A program made the translations under genes and the position numbers. Source: Coriobacteriaceae bacterium (GTDB lineage: Bacteria; Actinomycetota; Coriobacteriia; Coriobacteriales; Coriobacteriaceae). Taken from it: a stretch of DNA of 64,000 nt. The notes beneath the pieces are model-generated. The model made no database searches, was not told the origin of the DNA, and was given only the letters and a program-made list of their open reading frames with translations. Positions 24,397 to 33,647 of this stretch are shown here, in pieces (the first letter of the stretch is position 1; the number at the start of each line of letters is the position of its first letter). Location: positions 186,001 through 250,000 of the forward strand of contig CABIZD010000002.1 of the NCBI GenBank assembly GCA_902363125.1, written 5' to 3'.

Positions 24397-25394
24397 TACG
24401 GCGGACAGCGACCGACATAACCGAACTCTACGCACCGCAATTTGAGCAGTTTGGCCTGGAGCTTACCGGCAAGGGTGCCGTCTTTACCGGCGAGGTAGCA
24501 AACGGCCGGGCGCACGGACGCGCATGGATCATGCCCCTCTCCCCCACCTGCATCGTCATGGAGCATTTCATCACCCCGACGCACGATATGTACCTGGCCG
24601 AATACACACCCGAGCCATACGCCTGCGTGAGCGAGGTCAGCGCGCCCACACTTACATGCATGCCCGAGGCTGGCATAACGCCCGCGAACCTTAAACCATT
24701 GCATGGACCGTGGCCAAACAATGCCGTTTGCAGCTTTATCCAAGATAGCTGTGGTGAGGAATTAAGCCCGCTGTTTGCGGGGGAGCTCTATCACTCGCGC
24801 TCGGTGCTCTTTTTGCCTGGATATTTTGACGAACTGGAGCACCGCTATCCCACCGAGTTCGCGGGAATCTTTGAGGCGTTTGCCGAGCCATGGCACGAGG
24901 AAGCGACGTCTGCCATCTGCCATACGCTGCGCCGGATTAACGAGGAACGCGCCCGCACCGTAGGCGGACACGTCTATATGCAGGGCATCGTGGAGACCAT
25001 GGTCGCGGAGCTCGCCTGTTCGCGCGCGGCCCACAAGCAGGCGCGGCAGGCGGCAGACACACGCGTCAGCATAACCATTGCCGAAGAAGCAACGGCAATG
25101 ATTGAGCGCGCGCTCGACAAAGGCAGACGTGTGGGTATCAACGAGGTGGCCGAGAGGCTCTACACAAGCCGCTCCAAACTATGCGCCACCTTTAAGGCCC
25201 AAACAGGCGAGTCCCTGGGCGCCTACATTCGCAGACGCCGCATGGAGCGAGCACAGGACCTTTTGGCCGATAGCTCGCTCACGATAGCACAGGTGGCTGA
25301 GCGCCTAGGCTACCCTCAGCAGGCCGCCTTCACCCAAGCCTTCAAACAATACACCGGCACCACCCCCACCGCTTGGCGTTCCCAACATATATAA
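24390..25394 (+). CDS. AraC-family transcriptional regulator
   Basis: 334 residues. The C-terminal 100 residues carry two helix-turn-helix motifs: VGINEVAERLYTSRSKLCATFK and LTIAQVAERLGYPQQAAFTQAFK, the latter ending in the FKQYTGTTPTAWR signature. The N-terminal part is a long unassigned ligand-binding region containing a SFIQDSCGEELSPLF-type segment. TTG is the only plausible start close to an AAAGGAAAGGGA site; it overlaps a putative operator, so the start is uncertain. Divergent to the ABC pair, it probably activates it in response to the transported ligand, as YbtA or PchR do for siderophores. Confidence 0.85.
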   Translation: MQIRRTATDITELYAPQFEQFGLELTGKGAVFTGEVANGRAHGRAWIMPLSPTCIVMEHFITPTHDMYLAEYTPEPYACVSEVSAPTLTCMPEAGITPANLKPLHGPWPNNAVCSFIQDSCGEELSPLFAGELYHSRSVLFLPGYFDELEHRYPTEFAGIFEAFAEPWHEEATSAICHTLRRINEERARTVGGHVYMQGIVETMVAELACSRAAHKQARQAADTRVSITIAEEATAMIERALDKGRRVGINEVAERLYTSRSKLCATFKAQTGESLGAYIRRRRMERAQDLLADSSLTIAQVAERLGYPQQAAFTQAFKQYTGTTPTAWRSQHI

Positions 25395-25395
25395 A

Positions 25396-25424
25396 GAATG
25401 AGGGCGCCATCGGCGCCCTCATTC
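25396..25424 (+). terminator. Terminator after the AraC gene
   Basis: GAATGAGGGCGCC pairs perfectly with GGCGCCCTCATTC around ATC. It lies two bases beyond the stop codon. The T content downstream is modest. Confidence 0.8.
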
Positions 25425-25472
25425 ACTCTATTCAATTCAGCCCCGCCTGACCCGAACGGCCAAGTCGTCACA

Positions 25473-25613
25473 GAACCCGGGAGCCCCGGCAGGGCGGGCG
25501 CTTGCTCAAAATGAGTTCCGCACGCAAAGAAGGCCACTTAATGTGGCCTTCGTCTTGCGCAGGACTGTTCGAAATTTTGAGGAAGCACCCGCCCTGCCGG
25601 GGCTCCCGGGTTC
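25473..25613 (+). repeat. Structured inverted-repeat element, copy B
   Basis: Forty-base arms (25473-25512 and 25574-25613) match at 38 positions and enclose a 61-base core. The core has GAGTTCCGCACG, an apical hairpin AAGGCCAC/GTGGCCTT around TTAAT, and CAGGACTGTTCGA. The same segments, in the same order, occur on the minus strand of copy A at 5.4 kb. It sits between the AraC terminator and the gatB stop. Confidence 0.75.
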
Positions 25614-25617
25614 CCGT

Positions 25618-27294
25618 TTACGAGAGCGACGTTCTCAGCAACTCGTTGAAGAGCTTCGGGTTGCCCTTGCCGCGGCTTGCCTTCATGCACTGGCCCACCA
25701 AAAAGCCGATGACCTTCTGGTTGCCGTCACGATACTGCTGCGCCTGATCGGCACAGTTTGCCAGCACCTCGTCCACGATCGGCTGCAGCGCGCCGGCATC
25801 GCTCACCTGACGCATACCGCGCTCGTCGACGATCTTGTTGGGGTCGTCGCCGGTCTGGGCCATGGCCTCAAAGACCTCGTGCGCCTGGTTGGAGCTGATG
25901 GCGTCGGTCGCGAGCAGCTTGGCAAGGGCTGCCACCTGAGCCGGCACAATGCCGGACTCGGCCAGCGACACGCCCGCGCCCTTAAGGTAGGCGATCATCT
26001 CGTTGACCAGCAGGTTTGCGACCGTCTGGGCCTCCTTGCCGGCCATACCGGCAGCAGCGGCCTCAAAGAAGTCGGCAAACTCCGGGTCGCCGGCGATCTG
26101 CTCGGCATCGGCCGCCTTAATGCCAAAATCGGCCTCAAAACGGGCGCGCTTGGCATCGGGCAGCTCGGGAATCTCGCCACGGCAGCGGTCGATGAACTCG
26201 TCGTCCAGATCGAACGGCGCCAGGTCGGGGTCGGGGAACAGACGATAGTCGTCGGCCGTCTCCTTGACGCGCATAACCACGGTGCGCTTACGGCTGGGCT
26301 CCCAATGGCGGGTCTCCTGATAGATGATTCCGCCCTCCTCGAGCACCTCGGCCTGACGGCAAATCTCGTAGGCAAGGCCGTCGTGCAGGCTCTTAAACGA
26401 GTTGAGGTTCTTGAGCTCGGTCTTGGTGCCCAGCTTGGTCTCGCCGCGGCGGCGCAGCGACACGTTGCCGTCGCAGCGCATGGAACCCTTCTCCATGGAG
26501 CAGTCCGAAATGCCCAGCGTCACAAAGATGCGACGGAGCTTCTCCATAAACAGGCGCGCTTCCTCGGGCGTACGCAGATCGGGCTCAGTCACGAGCTCAA
26601 TCAAAGGTGTGCCGCAGCGGTTGTAGTCGACGAGCGACTCGGCCGCGGCGGTAATGCGGCCCTCCGCACCGCCCACGTGCACCATCTTGGCAGCGTCCTC
26701 CTCCATATGGATGCGCAGGATGCGGATGGGCACCGTGTAGGAACCGTCCTCGCGACGCTCGGGCATCTGCAGGTTGGACGCGTCGTAGCTGGCCAGGTGG
26801 CCGGCGCGCTGGTTGCCCTCGCGCATGGTCGACGTCATGGACGTGGACAGGCCCTCGGCGTTGGTCGAGGCGCTCGCCAGGCTCTGAGCCTCGGCCTCGC
26901 CAAACGCGCAATCGGGGCGCTCGGCGGCACCGCGACCGGTCACATCAAGATCCAGGTGGCCGTACATGGCAAAAGCGACCGGACCCTGCGTAGTCTGGAA
27001 GTTCTTGGCCATATCGGGATAGAAGTAGTGCTTGCGGTAGAACATCGAGTGACGCTGGATCTCGCAGTTGGTGGCGAGACCGGCCTTGACGATACTCTCG
27101 ATGGCGCGCTTGTTGGGCACCGGCAGGGCGCCGGGCAGGCCCAGGCACACCGGGCACACGTTGGCGTTGGGCTCGTCATCGTGGCTGAGCTTGCAGTTGC
27201 AGAACATCTTGGTATCGAGTGCGGTGAGCTCGGTATGGACCTCCAGGCCGATCACGGCCTCCCAATCCTGCAGGACCTCGGAAAGCTCCTTCAT
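25618..27294 (-). CDS. gatB: Aspartyl/glutamyl-tRNA amidotransferase subunit B
   Basis: 558 residues against the usual 475-500. GatB phosphorylates and amidates Asp- or Glu-charged tRNA-Asn/tRNA-Gln. Clear signatures: VIGLEVHTEL, YFYPDMAKNFQTTQ, LHMEEDA-like IHMEEDAAKMVHVGG, CDGNVSLRRRGE and DDYRLFPDPDL, with the YqeY-like tail. An insertion of about 60 residues (around 117-180, Ser/Ala/Glu-rich, containing TSMTSTMREGNQ) lies between the strand before GRG and the IRILRIHMEED strand, compared with the Bacillus protein from memory. The start overlaps the gatA stop (TAATG). Confidence 0.95.
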   Translation of the reverse strand: MKELSEVLQDWEAVIGLEVHTELTALDTKMFCNCKLSHDDEPNANVCPVCLGLPGALPVPNKRAIESIVKAGLATNCEIQRHSMFYRKHYFYPDMAKNFQTTQGPVAFAMYGHLDLDVTGRGAAERPDCAFGEAEAQSLASASTNAEGLSTSMTSTMREGNQRAGHLASYDASNLQMPERREDGSYTVPIRILRIHMEEDAAKMVHVGGAEGRITAAAESLVDYNRCGTPLIELVTEPDLRTPEEARLFMEKLRRIFVTLGISDCSMEKGSMRCDGNVSLRRRGETKLGTKTELKNLNSFKSLHDGLAYEICRQAEVLEEGGIIYQETRHWEPSRKRTVVMRVKETADDYRLFPDPDLAPFDLDDEFIDRCRGEIPELPDAKRARFEADFGIKAADAEQIAGDPEFADFFEAAAAGMAGKEAQTVANLLVNEMIAYLKGAGVSLAESGIVPAQVAALAKLLATDAISSNQAHEVFEAMAQTGDDPNKIVDERGMRQVSDAGALQPIVDEVLANCADQAQQYRDGNQKVIGFLVGQCMKASRGKGNPKLFNELLRTSLS

Positions 27295-28808
27295 TACAGC
27301 TCGCCTCCCTTCCCGGCAAAATCGGGAGCGATGGAAAGCGCGGGCGCACCCGTGGCAGCATCGGCAAAGCCGCGCTCCAGGGCGCGGGCAAACGTGAGCA
27401 GTTGACGGTCCTTAAACGCCGGACCCACCAGCTGGGCAGAAACGGGCAGATGAGTATCCTCGCCCAGGCCCAGCGGCACCGAGATACCGCCGTTGCCGCA
27501 AATGTTGAGCGAGATGGTGTACAGGTCCGAAAGGTACATCTGCGTGGGGTCGCTGATCTCGCCAAACTTAAAGGCCGTGCGCGGCGAGGCGGGCATGAGG
27601 ATGGTGTCCACCTTGGCATACGCGGCGTCGTAGTCCTGCGTGATGAGCGTGCGGGCCTTTTGCGCGGCGTAGTAGTACTTGTCGTACACGCCCGAGCTCA
27701 GCAGGTAGGCGCCGAGCATCTGACGGCGCTTGGCCTCGGCGCCAAAGCCGTGGGCACGCGACAGCGAGCTCTGGTCGGACAGGTTGGCGCAGCCCTCCTC
27801 CTGATAGCCGTAGCGAATGCCGTCGAAGCGAGCCAAGTTGGAGAACGCCTCGGCCGGGCCGATGACGTAGTAGGCGGCGATGGCGGCGTCCAGGTGCGGC
27901 AGGTCGACCTCGACCAGCTCGGCGCCCTGGTTCTGCAGCTCCTGGGCGGCGCGTTGAACAGCGGCCTTGACCTCGGGCGTCAGGCCCTCGGCCTCCATAA
28001 ACGCGGGGATGATGCCCACGCGCTTGCCCTCGATGCTGTCGTTGAGGTGCTCGGTAAAGTCGACGGCGCAATCCTGGCTGGTGCAGTCGTACGGATCGTG
28101 GCCAGCGCCGGTGAGCGCGTTCATGGCCAGCGCGACGTCCTCGACCGTGCGGCCAAAGGGACCCACCTGGTCGAGCGACGAGCCAAAGGCAACCACGCCG
28201 TAACGGCTCACGGCGCCATACGTGGGCTTAAAGCCCACCACGCCGCACAGCGACGCCGGCTGACGGATGGAGCCGCCGGTGTCCGAGCCCAGCGAGAGCG
28301 CGACCTCGCCCGCGGCGACGGCTGCAGCGGAGCCGCCCGAGGAGCCGCCGGGCACGCGCTCGGTATCCCAGGGGTTGTTGGTGCGGTGGAACGCCGAGCT
28401 CTCGGTGGAGCTGCCAAAGGCAAACTCATCCATGTTGGCCTTGCCCATGGGCAGGCAGCCGGCATCGAGCATGCGCTGGACGCAGGTGGCGGTGTAGACG
28501 CTCTGGTAGTCCCCGAGCATACGGGAAGCACAGGTGGTGCGCGTGCCCACGAGGTTCATGTTGTCCTTAATGGCCAGCGGCACGCCCGCGAGCGGGGGCA
28601 GCGGCTTGCCTGCGGCACGGTCGGCATCCACGCGCGCAGCGGCCTCGAGCGCGAGCTCGGGCGCCACCTGCAGGAATGCCTGGACGCCACCCTCGCGCGC
28701 CTCGATGGCGGCAAGGGAGGCCTGGGCCACCTCGGTAGCGGTAAAGTCGCCGGCGGCAACGCCCGCGGCGATCTGGGCGGCGGTAAGGGAATCGAAGCTC
28801 TGCGCCAT
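27294..28808 (-). CDS. gatA: Aspartyl/glutamyl-tRNA amidotransferase subunit A
   Basis: 504-residue amidase. It releases ammonia from glutamine and passes it to GatB. The Ser-cisSer-Lys triad is visible: Lys in AIKDNMNL, and the serines in GGSSGGSAAAVAAG and SDTGGSIRQPAS. It overlaps both neighbours by a single base (TAATG), as expected of the tightly coupled gatCAB operon. Its presence implies indirect Asn-tRNA or Gln-tRNA synthesis. Confidence 0.97.
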   Translation of the reverse strand: MAQSFDSLTAAQIAAGVAAGDFTATEVAQASLAAIEAREGGVQAFLQVAPELALEAAARVDADRAAGKPLPPLAGVPLAIKDNMNLVGTRTTCASRMLGDYQSVYTATCVQRMLDAGCLPMGKANMDEFAFGSSTESSAFHRTNNPWDTERVPGGSSGGSAAAVAAGEVALSLGSDTGGSIRQPASLCGVVGFKPTYGAVSRYGVVAFGSSLDQVGPFGRTVEDVALAMNALTGAGHDPYDCTSQDCAVDFTEHLNDSIEGKRVGIIPAFMEAEGLTPEVKAAVQRAAQELQNQGAELVEVDLPHLDAAIAAYYVIGPAEAFSNLARFDGIRYGYQEEGCANLSDQSSLSRAHGFGAEAKRRQMLGAYLLSSGVYDKYYYAAQKARTLITQDYDAAYAKVDTILMPASPRTAFKFGEISDPTQMYLSDLYTISLNICGNGGISVPLGLGEDTHLPVSAQLVGPAFKDRQLLTFARALERGFADAATGAPALSIAPDFAGKGGEL

Positions 28809-29119
28809 TACTCGCTCTCCCCCTCTCCCAAAATGGACGGCACGCGGAAGTAGCGGTCGCGCGCGCTGCCGGCGTTTTCGAGCGCGACGTCGAGCGGCAG
28901 ATCGCGCTCGGGCTCGCGCAGGTCATCGCCCATCACGTTGGACAGGCTTCCGATGGGATGGAACGTGGGCTCCACGTCGGGCAAGTCATATTGCAAGACG
29001 GGCTCGAGCATCTGGACGGCGTCGTTCATGTAGGACGTCATCTGGGTGAGCTCGTCATCGGTCAGTGCGATCTTTGCGTACTCGGCGATGCCGCGCACGT
29101 CTTTCTCGCTGAGTGCCAT
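28808..29119 (-). CDS. gatC: Aspartyl/glutamyl-tRNA amidotransferase subunit C
   Basis: 103 residues from the ATG preceded by GGAAGGGAGCGCCT. It contains the GatC pattern IAEYAKIALTDDELTQM near the N-terminus and the C-terminal DRYFRVPSIL. It stabilises the GatA-GatB complex. First gene of the operon gatC-gatA-gatB. Confidence 0.95.
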   Translation of the reverse strand: MALSEKDVRGIAEYAKIALTDDELTQMTSYMNDAVQMLEPVLQYDLPDVEPTFHPIGSLSNVMGDDLREPERDLPLDVALENAGSARDRYFRVPSILGEGESE

Positions 29120-29262
29120 AGGCGCTCCCTTCCGCATAACAGATAAACCGCTCTAGTATACAAGGCAACGCCGCTTGGAGCAGGCGCTTTACCCAAATGC
29201 AGCGAAAACGTAACGAGGGCGGCGGTTTGGCAGGCCGCAGGCTGGCGGTTCTGAAGAATGTC

Positions 29263-30201
29263 TTATGCCGAGGCCTTGGCCTTGCGGCGCTTGCGGACCG
29301 CATGGATCACGATGTCCAGCAGCAACAGCACAATGGCTACGACCACGATGAGCACGGCAAACTCGCGCTTGCCCCAGTGGCGGCCGGCCAGCGACTTTTG
29401 CTTGTCGACGTCCTTCTTGTTGTACTTGGTGCGCACGCAATGCACCAGCAGGCGATGGTCGTTCACGCCGTAGGGCGTGCAGGTGACGAGCGTCACCTTG
29501 TCGGCGCCGGGCTCGATGGTTAGCGACTCCATCTCCTCGGGCAGCACCACCTCGGAATCCACCATCTTGTAGGCGAGCGTCTTGTTCATGGTGTGCAGCA
29601 GCACCAGGTCGCCGGGCTCCAGCGAATGGATGTCGTCGAACATGCTCAGGTTGCGCATGCCCGAGTGCGCGGTGAGCACGCAATGCGTCGAGGTGCCGCC
29701 CACCGGCAGGCTCGTGCCCTCCAGGTGGCCGACGCCCGCCATAAGGACTTCTTCACTCGTGCCGTGGTAGATGGGCATGCTCACGTCGATGGAAGGGATT
29801 TCGACCCAGCTCATCATGGGGTCGCGGTCAAAGATGAGCTGCTGGGCGTAGGGCTCGATCTGGTCGGCGGGAAGCTCGGTGGCCTCGCCCGCCAGCTGCT
29901 CGTTAAAGGAGCGCGCCTGGAGCAGGATGCGCTCGCGCTCCTCTTCCGAGAGCGCGTCCACGGTGCTGGACACGGTGCTGATCTGGTTGAACACGCCCGA
30001 GGCCTCGAGCCGGTCCAAGATCCACGGCCAGGTCATAAGCCCCACGCCGATAAGGATGATAACGATGGTGATGAGCCGATCGGCCCAGCGCGGCAGCCGC
30101 TTGCGACGGCGCTTGGGCTTTGGTTGAGGTTTGGGCTGAGGGCTTGAGCCACCGTTGGCCGCGGCGTTATTGCTCTTCATATGTTTGGCGCCCTGCACCA
30201 T
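29263..30201 (-). CDS. Class C (pilin-polymerising) sortase
   Basis: 312-residue membrane transpeptidase. It has a basic, Pro-rich cytoplasmic N-terminus (PQPKPQPKPKRRRKR), a first membrane helix (about 44-62), the catalytic His in LTAHSG (near 174), Cys in LVTCTPYG (near 240), Arg in NDHRLLVHC, and a second C-terminal membrane helix, as in class C enzymes. A lid-like DPMMSW precedes the sortase barrel (class C lids usually carry DPW/DPF/DPY). AAAGGAG precedes the ATG. The likely substrates are the three LPXTG-type proteins at 31.8-38.6 kb, although a regulator gene lies between. Confidence 0.92.
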   Translation of the reverse strand: MVQGAKHMKSNNAAANGGSSPQPKPQPKPKRRRKRLPRWADRLITIVIILIGVGLMTWPWILDRLEASGVFNQISTVSSTVDALSEEERERILLQARSFNEQLAGEATELPADQIEPYAQQLIFDRDPMMSWVEIPSIDVSMPIYHGTSEEVLMAGVGHLEGTSLPVGGTSTHCVLTAHSGMRNLSMFDDIHSLEPGDLVLLHTMNKTLAYKMVDSEVVLPEEMESLTIEPGADKVTLVTCTPYGVNDHRLLVHCVRTKYNKKDVDKQKSLAGRHWGKREFAVLIVVVAIVLLLLDIVIHAVRKRRKAKASA

Positions 30202-30323
30202 CGCCGGTCACTCCTTTACAGCTCAGGTTGTCTAAACAAATAATAGCCGATTAGCGAGCTCATGCGCCGGACAACGCAGCTAGGACCGAAGCACCGCCGA
30301 CGATTCGAATTCTTGGAGACCTT

Positions 30324-31292
30324 CTACAGCGCTTCTTGCCATGGATATTCCTTTTCAAACATGCGATCAACTTCGAGCTGAATTCGCTCATCGTCGATTG
30401 CCGCCAAAGATAGCGCAAGCGAAATGTTGTCGACACGGGAGGAGTCGGCAAACACGGGTGCATAGCGCCACACTTGAATCATCGCCGTTTCGTTATCCGG
30501 CAACTCCCCGTCTGCGACTTCGAGGTCGCTCAGTTGACGCCATGTACTTCTTAAGACGGCCTTTTGTTCCATGCCCGGTGCAGCGAGCATCGAACGCGCA
30601 GCGAGCGCCGTCTCCCCGGCGTCAACAAGATAGTCGATCTGCGGTGTCTTCCTTGCAAAAAAGATCTTCGAGACAGGCGAGGAGAGCTCTGCCATGTGTT
30701 CACTGAGCAGAAGATCAACGGCAACAGGGAACACAACGACACGTCGCTCGCGACGCTCGCGTCTCGCGAGCCCCCTGTCAACAAGCTCGGTTATGGCCTC
30801 ACTCGCGCGGCTTGCCGAAATCCCAAGCGCACGACAAAGGTCATAGGGACGATATGGCTCCTGGGCTGCCCCCCAGATTGCGGCAGCCTGTGCGTTGGGT
30901 GACATCTTGGTCGCGTGATTGCGAAACCGGGCACCGCCCCTCTCCGTGCAAGCTGTGCCCATAAATGGAAGAAAAGCCTGTCTGCCGGGGCAAACAAACG
31001 GAATCCCTTGTGCGACCAATGCTTTGCGCTGACGTGCGTCGGCATCAGGAAACGAAACGACAACAGGAATCTCCGCACGCAAGGCTAGCTGACTATAGAC
31101 TCTCTTAGCCTCGGGAAGCCCGACGCCAGTAGGCAAACTTGCAAGCAAAAACGAAAAACCGTTTGCGTCAACAGCGCGAACCTCAATCGCCCGCAGATGC
31201 AGCGGCAAGCGTGCGAATCCAGGCCAAGTTTTGGCCTTGGCGGAGAGGCCTAGTGCTTCTTGTAAGTAGATTAGCGCTTCGTTCATTTCCAT
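30324..31292 (-). CDS. Winged-helix DNA-binding protein of unknown family
   Basis: 322 residues from the ATG at 31292 (31286 is an alternative). An in-frame extension further upstream is rejected because a TATAAT box lies inside it. The central part reads YRPYDLCRALGISASRASEAI followed by LVDRGLARRERRERRVVVFP, a MarR-like winged helix. The N-terminal third (VVVSFPDADARQRKALVAQGI, PFVCPGRQAFLPFMG) looks like a nuclease-like or Rossmann-like fold but is not recognised. The C-terminal region is helical. Lying between sortase and the pilin operon on the same strand, it may regulate pili; this is only positional evidence. Confidence 0.65.
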   Translation of the reverse strand: MEMNEALIYLQEALGLSAKAKTWPGFARLPLHLRAIEVRAVDANGFSFLLASLPTGVGLPEAKRVYSQLALRAEIPVVVSFPDADARQRKALVAQGIPFVCPGRQAFLPFMGTACTERGGARFRNHATKMSPNAQAAAIWGAAQEPYRPYDLCRALGISASRASEAITELVDRGLARRERRERRVVVFPVAVDLLLSEHMAELSSPVSKIFFARKTPQIDYLVDAGETALAARSMLAAPGMEQKAVLRSTWRQLSDLEVADGELPDNETAMIQVWRYAPVFADSSRVDNISLALSLAAIDDERIQLEVDRMFEKEYPWQEAL

Positions 31293-31304
31293 TGTTTTCG
31301 TTCG

Positions 31305-31328
31305 ATTCCAGTTGATATTGGAATTATA
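31305..31328 (-). promoter_or_regulatory. Promoter and dyad of the winged-helix gene
   Basis: Minus-strand TATAAT (31323-31328) overlaps a dyad ATTCCA-N8-TGGAAT (31305-31324). An operator overlapping the -10 and start site suggests autorepression. Confidence 0.55.
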
Positions 31329-31493
31329 CATAATTTTCGGAATTAAAGAGATTCTGTTCGTGACTAAGCCCATATTTGAGTTTTCAAAATGTCCCGGATC
31401 GGCGGGGCGATTCGGGATACAATATCAATAGAAAACGACGCACCCCGCGTAAATGTTTGGGAGCGCGGGCGGCCTAGTTTTCTGGTTTTGTTA

Positions 31494-31521
31494 AATGCCC
31501 GGGATCCGACCCCCGGGCATT
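31494..31521. terminator. Hairpin in the gap between the winged-helix gene and pilin operon
   Basis: AATGCCCGGG/CCCGGGCATT around eight bases, followed by TCTTATTT on the plus strand. A second small hairpin, TTTGCGC/GCGCAAA, follows. The 400-base gap here (31293-31663) holds no convincing gene. Confidence 0.55.
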
Positions 31522-31663
31522 CTTATTTGCGCTTTCGGCGCAAATGCCTTCTACCGTCCGCACCGCGCGTGCGCCTACGGACCTTAAACCGAACCTCATA
31601 CGAGTCAAGAAACGCGATGACGAACGCGCCCGCATCGGACGATGGAGGCTGGCTGCGTTATCC

Positions 31664-31702
31664 AAAAAAAACGGGGCAAACTCCAGTGCGGAGTCTGCCC
31701 CG
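31664..31702 (-). terminator. Terminator of the pilus operon
   Basis: On the minus strand CGGGGCAGACTCCGCACTGG folds onto AGTTTGCCCCG and is followed by eight T. A strong intrinsic terminator about 100 bases after the last pilin. Confidence 0.92.
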
Positions 31703-31802
31703 AAAAGAGAATGGCAAAGCAAGAACGTCGATGGACGAGAAAAGTGTCCGCAAGTCTCATGGCCATCACATCCCACCTGCCAAAGGGATGGGTGAGTGAG
31801 CG

Positions 31803-33539
31803 TTACTCCTGCTCGGACTCCTCAGCCTGCTTACGGCTGCGGATGAGGTGCGCCACGCCGATGCACAGCACCGCGCCACCAGCGATCCAAGTGAAGGTCA
31901 CACCGTTAAGGCCGGTCAGCGGGAGGTTAGAGCCCTTCTTGTTCTTGACGGTGAGGGTGACGGTGCCGCCGACGACTTTCGGGGTGACCAAAGTGGAACC
32001 GTCCTTCCCTGCGGTCACTTTCAACGTATTCGGATCAGTGTTCCCAGCGAGCGTCGTGCCCTCGAGTTCACCAAGGCCCTCGGCGGTAATGGTGAAGGTA
32101 AAGTCATCCAACGTGTTGTAGCCAGGGTTACTGTCCTCAACCTCGTGCACCGTGTAGGTACCGGCGTCGAGTCCGGTTACGCTGATTTCACCACTCTCAT
32201 CAGTCTTAAACCGATGTTCATCATTGCCAAGCGAACCGTTCTCCTGAACATACTGCACGCCCACTTTGCCAGCCTCAAGCTCGTCAGCGCCCGTGGCCTT
32301 GATGGTAAACTCGACATCCTTGAGCTTGGTGTTGTCTTCCGAATCTTCCTTGACGAGCTTAAGCGCATAGGTGTAATCACGAACGGTATCGAGCACGGAC
32401 TCACCCTTGCCATCGCTCATGGGGTTATTGGAGTAGATGAGCTTGACGCTGTTGGGATTGCCCTCGCCGCCAACAGTAACCTTATCGACCTTCTTGTGGT
32501 CGAGCTTGGCAGTATAAGTGACGACGACATTAGAGCGGCCGTCGAGCGTCGCGCCGACCACGTTCGCAGCAGTTTTGAGGTCGGCAAACTTTACGGTCAA
32601 CGTGTTAGTTGTATTATCAATCGAAGCATCGTAACCAGTCTTGTCGCCCTCAGTCGAGTTACGAGAAAGGGTCTTATCGCCGATTTTAACTTCAATGGTG
32701 CCCGCGTCTGCCGTAAGGCCGGCAGAGAGCTCGTCGTTAAACTCATAATAGTAGGTGTCGAACGTGGCGATGTTGCCGGCAACGGTGCCCGTCAGCTGGT
32801 AATGGACGTCCTGATCCATCTGGGAATCTGCCTTGTCTTTCCAATCGCTACCGGGCTTGTCGTCTTTGACCTTCTTCTCGACCGTAGGAATACCGGTCTT
32901 CTCGGTAACCTCAACAGCATTGCCGCCCACGACAGCGAAGATCGGCGAAGTGCCAGTCTGCTTTTTGCCGGAATAGCTATCCGCAGTGCCGATAGAGTCA
33001 ACGTCCGTCAGGAAGAGATAGTAGCCAGAGTTATCAAATGATACTGAGATGTCCGCGGCGAAAGCAGCGGTAGAAGCTCCCCTTGGCGTGACAGGAGTAG
33101 TGTCCTTGACCAAGCTAGCAATCGTATCGAGCAAATCACCATTGTTCACAACCTGAGAAGCATTCTGGAGATATGTGGCCATCCAGTCGGCGACGTCCTG
33201 TGCAGAGGGAGTCCCGGGAAGCTCGCCGCCTTTCTCGTCATTCCTTATGGCGGTAATGATGCCATTCCTAGCAGTGTCAGATAGTCCGTCGGCCCAATCG
33301 ACGTTGGACGCGACCTTCTTCCCGTCCTTGTCCACGACATCGGCCTTAAAGATCTGGTATGCCTTGTACTTCACATCGCCGTTCTCAGTGTTCTTATTGA
33401 TGGTGATGCTATTGGTCGTGGCAGCCGTCGCATCATCAGCAAACGCCATGGTCACCGGGGCCATGACGCCGCCGAAGCTCAGCGCTGCTGTGAGGCCGGC
33501 GGTTACTGCCAGGCGTGCGATGTTCTTGCTCATGCTCAT
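31803..33539 (-). CDS. Sortase-anchored isopeptide-forming pilin (LPLTG), likely backbone
   Basis: 578 residues from the ATG behind GGAGGAAAAGAAG. A signal peptide ends near VTMAFA. A D2-type fimbrial isopeptide domain begins near PTVEKKVKDDKPG; a candidate pilin-motif Lys is in VTEKTGIPTVEKK. A CNA-B-like C-terminal domain carries the E-box (GTYTVHEVEDSNPGYN) whose Glu promotes the Lys-Asn bond. The sorting signal is LPLTG plus a hydrophobic helix and basic tail (HLIRSRKQ). It resembles SpaH/EbpB-type major pilins. It is last gene of the three-gene operon; by analogy this is the shaft subunit. Confidence 0.9.
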   Translation of the reverse strand: MSMSKNIARLAVTAGLTAALSFGGVMAPVTMAFADDATAATTNSITINKNTENGDVKYKAYQIFKADVVDKDGKKVASNVDWADGLSDTARNGIITAIRNDEKGGELPGTPSAQDVADWMATYLQNASQVVNNGDLLDTIASLVKDTTPVTPRGASTAAFAADISVSFDNSGYYLFLTDVDSIGTADSYSGKKQTGTSPIFAVVGGNAVEVTEKTGIPTVEKKVKDDKPGSDWKDKADSQMDQDVHYQLTGTVAGNIATFDTYYYEFNDELSAGLTADAGTIEVKIGDKTLSRNSTEGDKTGYDASIDNTTNTLTVKFADLKTAANVVGATLDGRSNVVVTYTAKLDHKKVDKVTVGGEGNPNSVKLIYSNNPMSDGKGESVLDTVRDYTYALKLVKEDSEDNTKLKDVEFTIKATGADELEAGKVGVQYVQENGSLGNDEHRFKTDESGEISVTGLDAGTYTVHEVEDSNPGYNTLDDFTFTITAEGLGELEGTTLAGNTDPNTLKVTAGKDGSTLVTPKVVGGTVTLTVKNKKGSNLPLTGLNGVTFTWIAGGAVLCIGVAHLIRSRKQAEESEQE

Positions 33540-33647
33540 CTTCTTTTCCTCCGTTTTCCGTTTGGTTCTCATTCGATCGATCATCATCTGTCTGTGTCTT
33601 AGCATCTACTTCGCTACGTCTCGCCCCGCTCTCTGTGGGGCTGACAG

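Noticed and set aside
31389..31799. 136-codon plus-strand frame between the winged-helix gene and the pilin
   Set aside because: It spans two hairpins and the pilus operon terminator, lacks a ribosome-binding site and resembles no family.
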